Positions 26,770-36,635 of a stretch of 64,000 nucleotides of DNA are shown here, piece by piece. The first letter of the stretch is position 1; every line of letters begins with the position of its first letter. The notes under the pieces are model-generated. The model did no database searches and had not been told where the DNA came from. It was given only the letters and a program-made list of their open reading frames with translations. Made by a program: the position numbers and the translations under genes. Source of the DNA: Phycisphaerae bacterium (GTDB lineage Bacteria; Planctomycetota; Phycisphaerae; UBA1845); assembly GCA_029260015.1 (NCBI GenBank), contig JAJDEB010000008.1, positions 256,937 to 320,936 on the forward strand, read 5' to 3'.

Positions 26770-27618
26770 TTATGGAGCGACTGCGATGTCGAGCACGCCA
26801 TTGAGATCAAAATCGCGGGACAGTTTTTCGCGAAGTTTCGTATCCCATTCACCGTGCAGATCGGCGAAGAGGTAATTGGTCCCGCCATAGTGCCTGTCGG
26901 AGAATCGATTACCGGTTCCCGGTGCTGTGCCACTGATGTCGGCTTCTCCCGCGTCGATGTAACTGCAATCATCTTTGACACCGGAATTAAAGTCGCCATC
27001 ACCGCGTTCAGATTTATCGTTTGAGTCGCCGATCAAGATGGCTTTGGGGCTAACCGCCGATCGCGTCGCCGCACTTCTCGGATCGGGTCCGCTGGTTTCG
27101 TCAAAGGTGCCATCAGCATTCAGCGAGTATGATCCGCCAGCCCACCCGGGAAGGTACACGCGATAGTGGCCGCTGTTGACGCCGCGCGTTGAAGCGGCTT
27201 TGCAGATGAAATATCCGGCAAAGCGATCTGGCTCGAGATTGCGCTGCACCGGAAAGCTGACCGGAGTCATCAGCGTCGGCCTGTACACTGGTTCTTTGTA
27301 AATGTACGCGAACAGAACTTCCTGCCAACCATATACGACCTCGGGATAATCGGTTGCATCCGGATTCCACTCCGCCGGCGGGACAAAGTCGCTGCTGATG
27401 TTCTCGTAAGCTGCCAGCCCCGTCCCAATATCCTTGAGCCTCGCAAGACAATGCACGCCCTTGGCTTGATCACGAGCCCGACCAAGCGAAGGCATCAAGA
27501 TCGAAATCAACAAACCGATGATCGCCACCACCGTCAGCAATTCGATCAGCGTAAACGCAGCCCGCCTATTTGCCTCGCGGGCATGTGTGCTTCTAGATTC
27601 GAAGTCTGGCCTCAGCAT
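26770..27618 (-). CDS. Type II pseudopilin-like protein (planctomycete FTLIELL family)
   Basis: The 282-residue product has an N-terminal class III signal: basic leader with NRRAA, then FTLIELL and a hydrophobic helix (about residues 22-45). The C-terminal part has RHYGGTNYLFADLHGEW, the H-G-G...NxLFxDGH end seen in the many stand-alone pseudopilin-like proteins of planctomycetes. These are processed by prepilin peptidase and probably exposed at the cell surface; function is unknown. The ATG at 27618 is used; TTG 27654 would add 12 residues. The upstream gene is 151 nt away on the same strand. Confidence 0.8.
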   Translation of the reverse strand: MLRPDFESRSTHAREANRRAAFTLIELLTVVAIIGLLISILMPSLGRARDQAKGVHCLARLKDIGTGLAAYENISSDFVPPAEWNPDATDYPEVVYGWQEVLFAYIYKEPVYRPTLMTPVSFPVQRNLEPDRFAGYFICKAASTRGVNSGHYRVYLPGWAGGSYSLNADGTFDETSGPDPRSAATRSAVSPKAILIGDSNDKSERGDGDFNSGVKDDCSYIDAGEADISGTAPGTGNRFSDRHYGGTNYLFADLHGEWDTKLREKLSRDFDLNGVLDIAVAP

Positions 27619-27769
27619 TGCTATCGCTCGCGTTGGGATGTTGTTTCCTACCAATTCATCCTAGTTGTGGACTCAAACCCAATCAATTCAAAACGCTCGA
27701 TGATGCAAGTTCACGCCAATGGTGAGCCAAAAGTAGCATACTCACTTTATTTCAGCATCGTATTGACCA

Positions 27770-30595
27770 CTAAGGGATCGTCAGATTTCCCAGCGCCTGA
27801 GGGTCATACACATTTCCCACGGCTCCAGCCCAGTTCGAGTATTGCTGCGATGTGTAATCGAATCGAGCGACGTTGAACCCCCACACCGATGCTGATCGGT
27901 AACTTTCCGGAAACGCGTCGAGTGGAATCGCAATCTCAGCCACCCATACGTCGTCGAGAATCTTGGCTGCGTGTTCGATGGAGGTTGGCCAATGCCTTAC
28001 AGGTCCGGTCGGCGGATTCAGCGTAACTCCGTGCTCCCATTCAACGCCACCGCTGCGGACTACAATATGATACAAATCACCGGTCGAGCGCGTGCCCGCA
28101 TTGGTTGGGTCGATCAAAATTTCAACCGCATCCTCACCAACGGGCACCAAGTCTTCGGGCGATGCAGCGCTGCTTTCGCCGATCACCCGCCGATTGCTCG
28201 GGTCAAACGCGCAGCGCAATCCGATGTATAACTTGCCGTCCCGCGTTCCGGTGATGCACGTCGTATCATGCGTCGGGCCGCCGCTGGCAAAACTCTTGGA
28301 ATCGGGGCCAAGTCCGGAAATCAAAACGAACGATCCGGCATCATTGCCCACGCTGGCTGGCCAATCGCCGAGGTCGCCGTCGAGCTTGATGGGCTCTTCG
28401 AGCGGAGGTGCCGCAATGTGACACATTCGCACGGGTATCGGTATGGTTTCTGCTCCTTCCGCCTCAAAGAGCAGCGACAGGTACCGTACACCGCTGTCGC
28501 CCCATGTGATCGTAGGCGCCGACGCGCTCATCATGACGCTTCGTTTCTTTCCAGGCGGTACACTGTCAACCCGCTTGGCTGCATCTGCCACATTCCATCC
28601 CACGGGCGGGTCCTCAATGCGCAGGGCTCCTTCGATCGGAACGCGGCTGTCATTGGTAACCTGCACTACAAAATCAATATCCAACTCGCTTTCGCCGACG
28701 CCGCGCTTCACGCGAACTCCACGAACATCGAAGCGCACCTGACGAACCGCTCGCATGAACCGCTGCCAACGCAGTGCCTCTTCGATCGGATCGGCTTCGT
28801 CGCTCGCATCGACTCGCATTTCCTGCGCGCAAATATGGCGGGCTGCGTCCCAAGCGTATGGGTTCTCGCACCAGGCATGACTGCTGCCATCGGCAAAATG
28901 CGCCCCATAGGCATCCGCGCCAAATCGATACAACAGTGAATCCAGAATGGCCTTGGCGATATGCTCCTTACCACGGTATTCCTGAAGCAGGTACAGATAT
29001 AAACCGTCTTGCGCCCCGCGTCGCAATCGTTTCAATCGCATCGAAGCCACCGGTTCATTCAGCCCGAAATACGCCCCCGGATAGAGAAGCGTTTCCGGAT
29101 CAAATTCGATGCACGCTTGCGGGCTAGCTGGCTCGGATTCGACTGCGGGCCAATGGTTGGCCCAACCGAGCAGTACCCCTGTCACGCCCGAAGACTGCGC
29201 CTGCCATCCGATCACCCGCGTATCGACTGCGGGCGAATAGACCGACGTTGATCCTGTAAACGGCGGGCGGTCCAACGCGAACATCGTTCCAACACCCGGG
29301 GCGCTTCGATCGTAGAACTGACCGCGCGGCGCCCAAATGTCCACGAACTGTTTCCCGTCGGCTTGGCGAAATTCGTGCCAACCGAATTCGCTCATGTCTT
29401 GCGGAATTCCAACCGCCAACGTGCGAAGGCGGCTATCCGCTTGGCGGCAAATGTAACCATAATGGGCAATGTTGTCGGCAAACGCTTTCGCGTTGGCCTC
29501 GGCATTGGGGATGCGAGCGTACGAACGACCGAGCCACCCGCGCTGGTCAAAGTGGCTTGCGGCTGACGCCAGATAATCCTTCAACAACCGGGCATACATC
29601 GGCGACGATTGCGACCCATAGCTCGGCGGTGGTGGAAAAGCGTCATCAAAAGGGACCGTCCAGGAACGCGAAGGCAGGCGACTTCGGTAGGCACCACCAT
29701 CGATAAAATCTTCAACGAGCCAATCATAATCCGACCAATCGACCTGAATGCTTTGATCGGCATCGATCTTGGCAATCGGAAATAGCTTCGGCAGGTGCGG
29801 GCTAAGACCGTGTTCACGAAGCATACGCATCGTAGCGGTAATCGTCTCAGACAATTCGACTCGCTTGGGACTGCCCTCTAGCACACGCGGCGGATGGTAG
29901 GGCCGCCCGTCCAGCGTGACGTGATGCGCAAACAGCGCTTCATGGTCCAGATCGACGATTAGTTCGGAACCGGTGTTGTCCGGCAAAACAAATGGCCAAA
30001 CCCGCAACGTCACCGGCACCTGTGTCGCCGGCTTGCCATTGACCGTAATGTTTACTTTCGAGGCGTATTCACCCGGGGTCGTGCCTCGGGGCACGCGTAC
30101 ATCGATCCACAGTTCCATCCCTTCGGAACCTTCAATTTCAGCAGGCAACCCCCCGCGTGGCGCACGGGCAGGCACCAATACGTCCGGAATCGATCGCGGG
30201 CGACGCGACGGTTCCATCCTCTTGACGTACCAACCCGGAAACCGTCCGGGTTTGATTTTGTGAATGCGAAAGATATCGACGTTGTTGGACAACCGATTTC
30301 GCTGCGAGGTTTCAAAGTCTGAGACCGTCACGTTGACCTGCCCACTGCCTCCAACGCGCAGGTGAAACCCAACCACTTCGTTGACCGCGCTGGTCAGCAG
30401 GATGGCCTTGTTCGTTTCGTCGTAAAGTTGAGTATCACCAATCGGGCTGGAGACTTTCGGCGCACCGAATGCGTCGATCGATGCGGAAACATCGAACACC
30501 TTGTTGTTCGGCGTCAGGCAACCGGTTCCGCCGCCAACCAGCATCAACACCAGGGGAACCGTCCAAGACATCACCACAGAGAATAGATGTTTCAT
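27770..30595 (-). CDS. DUF4091-type glycoside-hydrolase-like lipoprotein with CBM9-like C-terminus
   Basis: The 941-residue product has a lipoprotein signal (GGGTGC lipobox near residue 26). It has an N-terminal beta domain, a central glycoside-hydrolase-like region with the DUF4091 features 'GWQAQSSGVTGVLLGWANHW', 'LLYPG' and a following helical domain, then beta domains. The C-terminal part (KLDGDLGDWP...DAVEILIDP...EIAIPLDAF) resembles a CBM9-type sugar-binding domain. It would be a surface protein acting on a glycan; the catalytic residues are not certain. It follows the RND permease gene by 8 nt, so the two are probably one transcript. Confidence 0.75.
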   Translation of the reverse strand: MKHLFSVVMSWTVPLVLMLVGGGTGCLTPNNKVFDVSASIDAFGAPKVSSPIGDTQLYDETNKAILLTSAVNEVVGFHLRVGGSGQVNVTVSDFETSQRNRLSNNVDIFRIHKIKPGRFPGWYVKRMEPSRRPRSIPDVLVPARAPRGGLPAEIEGSEGMELWIDVRVPRGTTPGEYASKVNITVNGKPATQVPVTLRVWPFVLPDNTGSELIVDLDHEALFAHHVTLDGRPYHPPRVLEGSPKRVELSETITATMRMLREHGLSPHLPKLFPIAKIDADQSIQVDWSDYDWLVEDFIDGGAYRSRLPSRSWTVPFDDAFPPPPSYGSQSSPMYARLLKDYLASAASHFDQRGWLGRSYARIPNAEANAKAFADNIAHYGYICRQADSRLRTLAVGIPQDMSEFGWHEFRQADGKQFVDIWAPRGQFYDRSAPGVGTMFALDRPPFTGSTSVYSPAVDTRVIGWQAQSSGVTGVLLGWANHWPAVESEPASPQACIEFDPETLLYPGAYFGLNEPVASMRLKRLRRGAQDGLYLYLLQEYRGKEHIAKAILDSLLYRFGADAYGAHFADGSSHAWCENPYAWDAARHICAQEMRVDASDEADPIEEALRWQRFMRAVRQVRFDVRGVRVKRGVGESELDIDFVVQVTNDSRVPIEGALRIEDPPVGWNVADAAKRVDSVPPGKKRSVMMSASAPTITWGDSGVRYLSLLFEAEGAETIPIPVRMCHIAAPPLEEPIKLDGDLGDWPASVGNDAGSFVLISGLGPDSKSFASGGPTHDTTCITGTRDGKLYIGLRCAFDPSNRRVIGESSAASPEDLVPVGEDAVEILIDPTNAGTRSTGDLYHIVVRSGGVEWEHGVTLNPPTGPVRHWPTSIEHAAKILDDVWVAEIAIPLDAFPESYRSASVWGFNVARFDYTSQQYSNWAGAVGNVYDPQALGNLTIP

Positions 30596-30603
30596 TGATG
30601 AAC

Positions 30604-33600
30604 CTATGATTCACTCGCAACCGCTGATTGGCTGGAGTTGGTAATCGATCGGCCAAAGAACTTTGCCAAAAACGCTTTGACGTCTTCAACAATGTAATAG
30701 AGCGCAGGCACCGCGCCCAATGTCAGAACCGTCGCGAACACGATTCCCCAGCACATGCTCATCGCAAATGGCGACCAGATTTTGCTATATCCCCCAACCC
30801 CAATCGCCATCGGTGCCAAGCCAACCACCGTCGTCACCGTCGTCAAAAGGATCGCCCGCAATCGACGCTTGCTTCCCGCGCGGACAGCCTCTTCAACCGA
30901 TGCGCCATTTCGCCTCTCGGAGTTAATAAAATCAAGTAAAACCAATGCGTCGTTCACAACCACACCGCTAAGCCCCACCATCGCAATACCGGTGACCACG
31001 CTGAACGGATAACCGTTTACCACCAACCCAACCACCATCCCCATCACGCCAAAGATGACAGCCGTCAGAATCACAAACGGTTGCACATAACTGCGAAATT
31101 GCGACGCGAGAATCAAATACATCAAGCCCAACGCAATCACCGCACTTTGTCGCAGGCTTTGGAAACTCTCCTGAGTCTCTGCGAATTGGCCGCCCGTTGC
31201 GATCGTAAGTTTTTCGTCCGACTCAGCCAGCGGACCGAACTCGGCCATGATGGCTTCGTTGACGATCTTAGCATCTGTAAATTCCGTATCGACAGCCGCC
31301 GTGATTTCAACGGCTCGCTTGCTGTTGAAGTGATAGCGATTTGTATATGTCTGATCGAATTCGAGATCGGCGACCTGATGCAGTTTGACCTTGCTGCCGG
31401 TCTGGGAACCGATCACGTCAATGTCGAGCAGTTGATTGACATCCTGCACATACGAATCGGCGTAGCGCACTTTGATGTCCACGTCTTCCTCGTGCAGCGT
31501 GTCTTTGAATACGCCAACATCCAAACCATCCTTCGCACCACGCAGCGCGGTGGCCACGTCGAGAAACGTCACGCCCGCCTCACTCGCACGATCGTCGGCG
31601 ACGCGCATGACGAGCTCGCGATTACCCAGTTGCAGGTTGTCCGCAACGTCGTGAACGCCCGACATGTTCTCTAAGCGTTCGCGGATTTTCTCCACGACAC
31701 CAAGCGCCACGTCATAGTCGGGATGCTCGACGCGAATCGCCACGGGTTTGCCAACGGGCGGGCCGTCGCGGATCGGCCAAACCTGCAGGCTTTCGACCAG
31801 ACAATCCGGATGGGCGTCGATGTATGCCAGGAGTTCCTTGCGAATGTTGTTGATCACATCGACCGGATCGCTACCGCGCGATGTATCGGTGGTGACATCG
31901 ATCCATGTCTGGGCGATATCAGTCCGCATGATCCGCTGGTTGTCTTCGTTGATCTTGAGCCCTACCGCCGTAACTGATCGGAGAACTTTATCTGGTTTGA
32001 ATTTGTCGATGATCGGTGAAAACCGATCAACTTCGCGCGCGGTGGCTTGAAGATTCGTGCCCGGTTTAAGGCTCATGTCCACAACAAACGTGGGGAAATC
32101 CGACGGGAACATTTCGACAACAAGGGTGCGCTGGGCCTGCCAGACAAAAAGACCACACACCACGATCACCACCGGTCCGAGATAACGATACGCCAGCACC
32201 TGCGTTAATATTAGGTCGTAAGCAGAGACTGTTCGCTGCCAAATACCGGTCAGCATCGTAGGTTGCTTGGGTTTTTTGGTTGCAGCGGCGACGGGCTTGC
32301 GCTTGGGACCCCAGTCCAGATAGTGCACCGGTAAGATCAGCATGCATTCAAAGAGCGACGCAATGAGCGCAACGGTGACCGTCTTCGGAACGATTGAAAA
32401 GAAACGCCCCAGCACACCGGTCATAACCAGCATCGGCAGGAACGCCATGATCGTCGTCAACGATGACGTCACCACCGGCCACGCCACTTCATCCGTCCCC
32501 TGAATCACTGCCTCTTTGACCGGTACGCCCTGCTGCACATAGTGATAAATATTCTCGAGCACGACGATCGCGTCATCGACAATCATCCCGGTGACCAACA
32601 CGAGCGAGAAAACGCTCACCGCGTTCAGCGAAACGCCGATTGCCCACATGAAAATGATCGAACACAAAAACGCAAACGGTATACCGATCACCGCCAAGGC
32701 TGAATTGCGCAGTCCAATCGATCCCCACAAGACTAGGAATACAAGAATCATTCCGACGAAAAGGTTCTTGCGCAACACATCGAGGCGACTGGAAATGACC
32801 GCCGTGGTATCGGCTTGAATGTCGATCGCGATACCTTCGACATTCAGATTGGCTTGAAACGTTTCGATGAGATTGGCGATGTCTTCTCGCACGGTCAGCG
32901 AATTCGCGCCCGCTTCCTTTGCGATTTGCAGGATCATCGCGGGGCGGCCATTAACGCGTGCAGCCCAGAACGCCCGTTCAAATGATTCTTCGATGCTCGC
33001 GATGTCGCGCAGCAAAACGTGTGCACCCGAAGGGCTGCGAATCACCCTGATGTTGCCCAGGTCTTGCCATTCCTGCGCTTCCCCGACACTGCGAAGCGTT
33101 ATCTCCGAATCACCCATTCCCAGGTAGCCCGCCGGCAAGCTCATATTGTTGGCGCGAATAATCTCAGCCGCCTGCTGCAAACTAAGCCCGTGTTTTTCCA
33201 ATGCAGCCTTGTTGAACTTGATGTGGATTTCGCGATCGCGTATGCCGATGGGCCGCACCTTTGAAACGTTATCCACCGAACGTATAGCATCTTTGAGACT
33301 TAGCGTGATGCGCCTGAGGACGCCTTCGTCAAATTCACCGGTCGCCGCCACCCCGATTTGCAGAAGCGGCATCACCTCATCAGTCGTGATACGTTGAAGG
33401 TCGGGGGGTTCAGAATCGGATGGAAGGTCGGTCACGCGGTCGAGTCGAAGGCGAAGATCTTCAAACGATGCCTGCGTTTCTGTCGGCGACATGTCTTCGC
33501 GAAACTTTACGGTGATGATCGAGGCGTCCGGCTGAGAGACGCTGAAGATGCGATCGTGGCCACGAACATCTTCAATCTCTTCCTCAATCTTCCGCGTGAC

Positions 33601-33786
33601 CAGGCGTTCAACTTCTTCACTTGACGCCCCGGTCCACACCGTCGTGATCGTGGCGATGTCGAGCGAGGTATCTGGATAAACATCAATGGGAAGCCGCGTG
33701 AGGACGAGGCTGCCTGCGATGATCATGATGATGAACAGCAGGTTCATCAACACAACCTGCTTCACGGAAAATCGAGTCAGTGACAT
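30604..33786 (-). CDS. RND efflux transporter inner-membrane permease (AcrB/MexF type)
   Basis: The 1060-residue protein has the RND layout: TM1 (about 12-32), a large periplasmic loop with TQASFEDLRLRLDRVTDLPSD, helices 2-6 with GMIVDDAIVVLENIYHYVQQG (motif with paired Asp in TM4), a second long loop, and TM8-12 with MVGLSGVVVNDALVLLDFIN. Such pumps export drugs, lipids or metabolites using the proton gradient. The periplasmic adaptor gene is 31 nt upstream and no outer-membrane factor gene is nearby. The substrate is unknown. Confidence 0.95.
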   Translation of the reverse strand: MSLTRFSVKQVVLMNLLFIIMIIAGSLVLTRLPIDVYPDTSLDIATITTVWTGASSEEVERLVTRKIEEEIEDVRGHDRIFSVSQPDASIITVKFREDMSPTETQASFEDLRLRLDRVTDLPSDSEPPDLQRITTDEVMPLLQIGVAATGEFDEGVLRRITLSLKDAIRSVDNVSKVRPIGIRDREIHIKFNKAALEKHGLSLQQAAEIIRANNMSLPAGYLGMGDSEITLRSVGEAQEWQDLGNIRVIRSPSGAHVLLRDIASIEESFERAFWAARVNGRPAMILQIAKEAGANSLTVREDIANLIETFQANLNVEGIAIDIQADTTAVISSRLDVLRKNLFVGMILVFLVLWGSIGLRNSALAVIGIPFAFLCSIIFMWAIGVSLNAVSVFSLVLVTGMIVDDAIVVLENIYHYVQQGVPVKEAVIQGTDEVAWPVVTSSLTTIMAFLPMLVMTGVLGRFFSIVPKTVTVALIASLFECMLILPVHYLDWGPKRKPVAAATKKPKQPTMLTGIWQRTVSAYDLILTQVLAYRYLGPVVIVVCGLFVWQAQRTLVVEMFPSDFPTFVVDMSLKPGTNLQATAREVDRFSPIIDKFKPDKVLRSVTAVGLKINEDNQRIMRTDIAQTWIDVTTDTSRGSDPVDVINNIRKELLAYIDAHPDCLVESLQVWPIRDGPPVGKPVAIRVEHPDYDVALGVVEKIRERLENMSGVHDVADNLQLGNRELVMRVADDRASEAGVTFLDVATALRGAKDGLDVGVFKDTLHEEDVDIKVRYADSYVQDVNQLLDIDVIGSQTGSKVKLHQVADLEFDQTYTNRYHFNSKRAVEITAAVDTEFTDAKIVNEAIMAEFGPLAESDEKLTIATGGQFAETQESFQSLRQSAVIALGLMYLILASQFRSYVQPFVILTAVIFGVMGMVVGLVVNGYPFSVVTGIAMVGLSGVVVNDALVLLDFINSERRNGASVEEAVRAGSKRRLRAILLTTVTTVVGLAPMAIGVGGYSKIWSPFAMSMCWGIVFATVLTLGAVPALYYIVEDVKAFLAKFFGRSITNSSQSAVASES

Positions 33787-33817
33787 GACGGAATTAGATA
33801 TTCACTTGGAAAGCAAG

Positions 33818-35152
33818 TCAAAAAGGAGAGGTGGGTTGGTTTTCACTGCGGGCCAGCGAATCGGGGTCGTACAGTCTGCCCACGGCAATAAGTGCTCCAT
33901 CCCGTACATCGCGACGACGCGATAGGATAATTTTATCCCCCTCATTCAAGCCGGAGATCACCTGCAACTTGTCCAGATGCGATCGTACGGATTCCACCTC
34001 AACGCGGCGAAGTCGTGAAACCAGATGCCCGTCTTCTTCTGCGACGACATGACAATGATCTGCACCGTACTGCTTGAAGATCGCAGAACGAGGAATGGTC
34101 ATCGCATCGGATAACTCGCCGCAATGCAAACGCACCTTTCCAAACATACCCGAGAGAAGCGATTCGTCAGGATTGTTGACGAGCAGCTCAACCTGAAACT
34201 TTCGACTCACCGGATCCATCTTCGGCGCAACGTGATGCAATCGCCCTTCAAAAACGCGATCCGGGGCTGAATCAATACTGACTTCTGCTTTCGTCATCTC
34301 TTCAACCAGCCCGATGTCCGAACCGGAAAGCTCAACGAGAATCTTCATTTGATCGAGTCGCACCAGGTCGACCAAAGGTACAGAAGCCATCGCCAATTCG
34401 CCCGGTTCGATGAGAAACCGGTTGACGCGCCCAGTAATCGGAGATCGAATCACGCACCGTTTCAAGCGCGCATCGGCGTTGTCGTAAGCGACTTGCGCAA
34501 TTGCAACCGCCGCTTTGGCGACTGCCAACTGATTGCCAAAGCGTCCCTTGCTCGCCTGGGCAGCGCGCAGGTCGGCATTGGAAGTCTCGAATGCCGTCTC
34601 GATGCGCTGGAATTCGATTTGCGAAAAACTACCCGACTCGACAAGCGCCCTGGCCCGATTCAACTCATCAACTGCATTCGCCTGACGTGCAGTAGCCGCC
34701 TCAAGTTGAGCCTCGACCTGCTCCAGCGCCGTCATGGCCTCCGCGCTTAGGGCTCGAAAGCGAACAAGTTCCGCCTGAGCCTGACGCACCGCCAATGCAT
34801 AGAACGTATCATCGATTTCTATCAGGACATCACCGGCCTGGGTTTTCGCCCCATCTTCGATGGCCTGCGAAACAACCTTCCCATCGACCTCGCTGTGGAT
34901 GGAGAGTTCGTCCACCCCACTGAGGAATCCGCGGGCCTCGATGATTTGCGGAATGTTCCGATTCCGCACGACGAACACTTCAACCGGAATCGCTTTTTCT
35001 TCGTTCTCGTTGCTGCTAACCTGAATGCGCGCGTCGGCCCGACGCATCATGTATGCGGTTCCGCCGAGCGTGACCGCAATGATGGCCAGAAAAATCCAAA
35101 GTGCGACTGGGTGCCTTTGCGCTCGAGATGTAAATTCGTGCTGGTCTTGCAT
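33818..35152 (-). CDS. RND periplasmic adaptor (HlyD/MexE family)
   Basis: The product of 444 residues has a single N-terminal membrane anchor (VALWIFLAIIAVTLGGTAYMM, about residues 15-35), a lipoyl half-motif (HSEVDGKVVSQAIEDGAKTQAGDVLIEID), a coiled-coil hairpin rich in Q/A/E (about 105-195), the second lipoyl half (KRCVIRSPITGRVNRFLIEPGELA) and beta-barrel and membrane-proximal domains. The ATG at 35152 is used; GTG at 35212 would add 20 residues. The downstream gene is the RND permease, so this is the adaptor of the pump. Confidence 0.92.
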   Translation of the reverse strand: MQDQHEFTSRAQRHPVALWIFLAIIAVTLGGTAYMMRRADARIQVSSNENEEKAIPVEVFVVRNRNIPQIIEARGFLSGVDELSIHSEVDGKVVSQAIEDGAKTQAGDVLIEIDDTFYALAVRQAQAELVRFRALSAEAMTALEQVEAQLEAATARQANAVDELNRARALVESGSFSQIEFQRIETAFETSNADLRAAQASKGRFGNQLAVAKAAVAIAQVAYDNADARLKRCVIRSPITGRVNRFLIEPGELAMASVPLVDLVRLDQMKILVELSGSDIGLVEEMTKAEVSIDSAPDRVFEGRLHHVAPKMDPVSRKFQVELLVNNPDESLLSGMFGKVRLHCGELSDAMTIPRSAIFKQYGADHCHVVAEEDGHLVSRLRRVEVESVRSHLDKLQVISGLNEGDKIILSRRRDVRDGALIAVGRLYDPDSLARSENQPTSPF

Positions 35153-35438
35153 TTTTGGTTCTGGCAAGTTTCGTATCGGGTGGTGATCTTGAGCGACGGT
35201 GCTTTCGCCCACTTCCGTGCCAAAGCGATTCAGTCCGCCACGGGATCAAAAAGCCTCAAGCCGCTGCCTCAAGACCCGCGTCTGCAATCCTCTCGGATTA
35301 TATGTCGGTCAGGGTGTCGCGAACAGGTAAGCCAATTCCTAGCAAACCAGCACGCATTCGAGGAGAATCCATTGGGGATTTGCGTGCCCTCAATCCCCAT
35401 AATCCAGAGAATGTCGCCCCCGACGAAGTTAGCAGGTG

Positions 35439-36380
35439 CTAATTCTCGTCCTCATCATTCGACATTCCATCGTCGTCAGCAGGAGCTGGCTCGGCGTCAG
35501 CGGAGTCATCGACCGCCTCAGTTTCCGCCTCATCGTTGGTGTCATCGTCGGCTGGTTTAGCATCAGAATCGGTTTCAACATCTTCAATCACATCAACCGC
35601 TACGTCCTGCACATCCTCTGTTGTATTCAGCTCTGTTGTTTCCGGCTCTGTTGTTTCCGGCGTTCCGATAGTGACCGTCGTACTCGGCTGTGACGGTGAT
35701 ATGACAGTCTGAACCGATGACGCTGGCCGATTGGGAAATTCAACCTTAGTAAATATATCATCCAGCTCGTTCAAACGATCGATGGCCAACCGCTGCAACG
35801 GAACGCCCGCCAAGCGCGAATCATCCCGCAGTTTTTCAAGATAGCCCTCTGCCGTCGCTTTACGCGCCGGATCACTGTCAACTGAAAACGCATTGGCTTC
35901 GACTTGGTACAAACCGAACAGTGCCCGCCCATAATGAACCGGTCGTTTCTGATAGTCACGGACGACTTGCTCGAAGGCTTTCTTGGATTCATCGAGAAAC
36001 TTCATATCGATGCCAGCTTCAGCACTGATGGCGACATCGAGCGCCAAATCGGCCCGACCCATGAGCGCTTCAACCTTGAACTCTTCATTGGTGCTTTGAT
36101 CGCCAAGGTCGCCGATTCGCGAAAGCGAGCGCAGCAATTCTTCGTTTGACTTGGGGATTCCGGCTGGCGCTTTGACCAATTCCTTCTGCAACTGGATGAA
36201 CGAGTCGTCCAATGCCGTCTGCTTGGCGGTTTTCATGTACGTGAAAATGATTACGCCAACAAACGCAATCGCCAACCCGCCGATGACGTATGCGCCCCAA
36301 TCCTTAAAAGAAGCGCCCAACTGTTCCAACGTGTGGGCGAGGTCGTTGCTCTTCAATTCATGTCTGCGTTTTGATTTCAT
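35439..36380 (-). CDS. Membrane-anchored TPR-like protein with acidic C-terminal tail
   Basis: The 313-residue product begins MKSKRRHELKSND, with a single transmembrane helix (about residues 30-52) followed by a helical region resembling the YfgM-like TPR architecture (helix pairs through about residue 210) and a long acidic, Thr/Glu/Asp-rich tail (about 235-313). AGGA lies 7 nt before the ATG at 36380. In some bacteria such proteins act as chaperones at the Sec translocon. The tail contains a short repeat (ETTEPETTE). Function remains a guess. Confidence 0.65.
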   Translation of the reverse strand: MKSKRRHELKSNDLAHTLEQLGASFKDWGAYVIGGLAIAFVGVIIFTYMKTAKQTALDDSFIQLQKELVKAPAGIPKSNEELLRSLSRIGDLGDQSTNEEFKVEALMGRADLALDVAISAEAGIDMKFLDESKKAFEQVVRDYQKRPVHYGRALFGLYQVEANAFSVDSDPARKATAEGYLEKLRDDSRLAGVPLQRLAIDRLNELDDIFTKVEFPNRPASSVQTVISPSQPSTTVTIGTPETTEPETTELNTTEDVQDVAVDVIEDVETDSDAKPADDDTNDEAETEAVDDSADAEPAPADDDGMSNDEDEN

Positions 36381-36635
36381 GATGTCCTGCGAATCATCGA
36401 CCGCCGCCCATTTGAGGACTGCGCATCTGATCTCTTTTGACTTGCCGGAATCTTCAAATTCGGCATCATTTTCGACCAACTCCGAGCCGCGCAGCGTACG
36501 AGAATAGTTCGCTCAAGTCAACGCGGTGCAGCACCCACAAATCGTGCTGCCATAAGACCTAAGGTGCTATTTCGCCCCGAAGATCGCGTTCCAAGCCGCC
36601 CCGCTGCATCCGAGGCTGTCAGCAGGGAAATTCCC

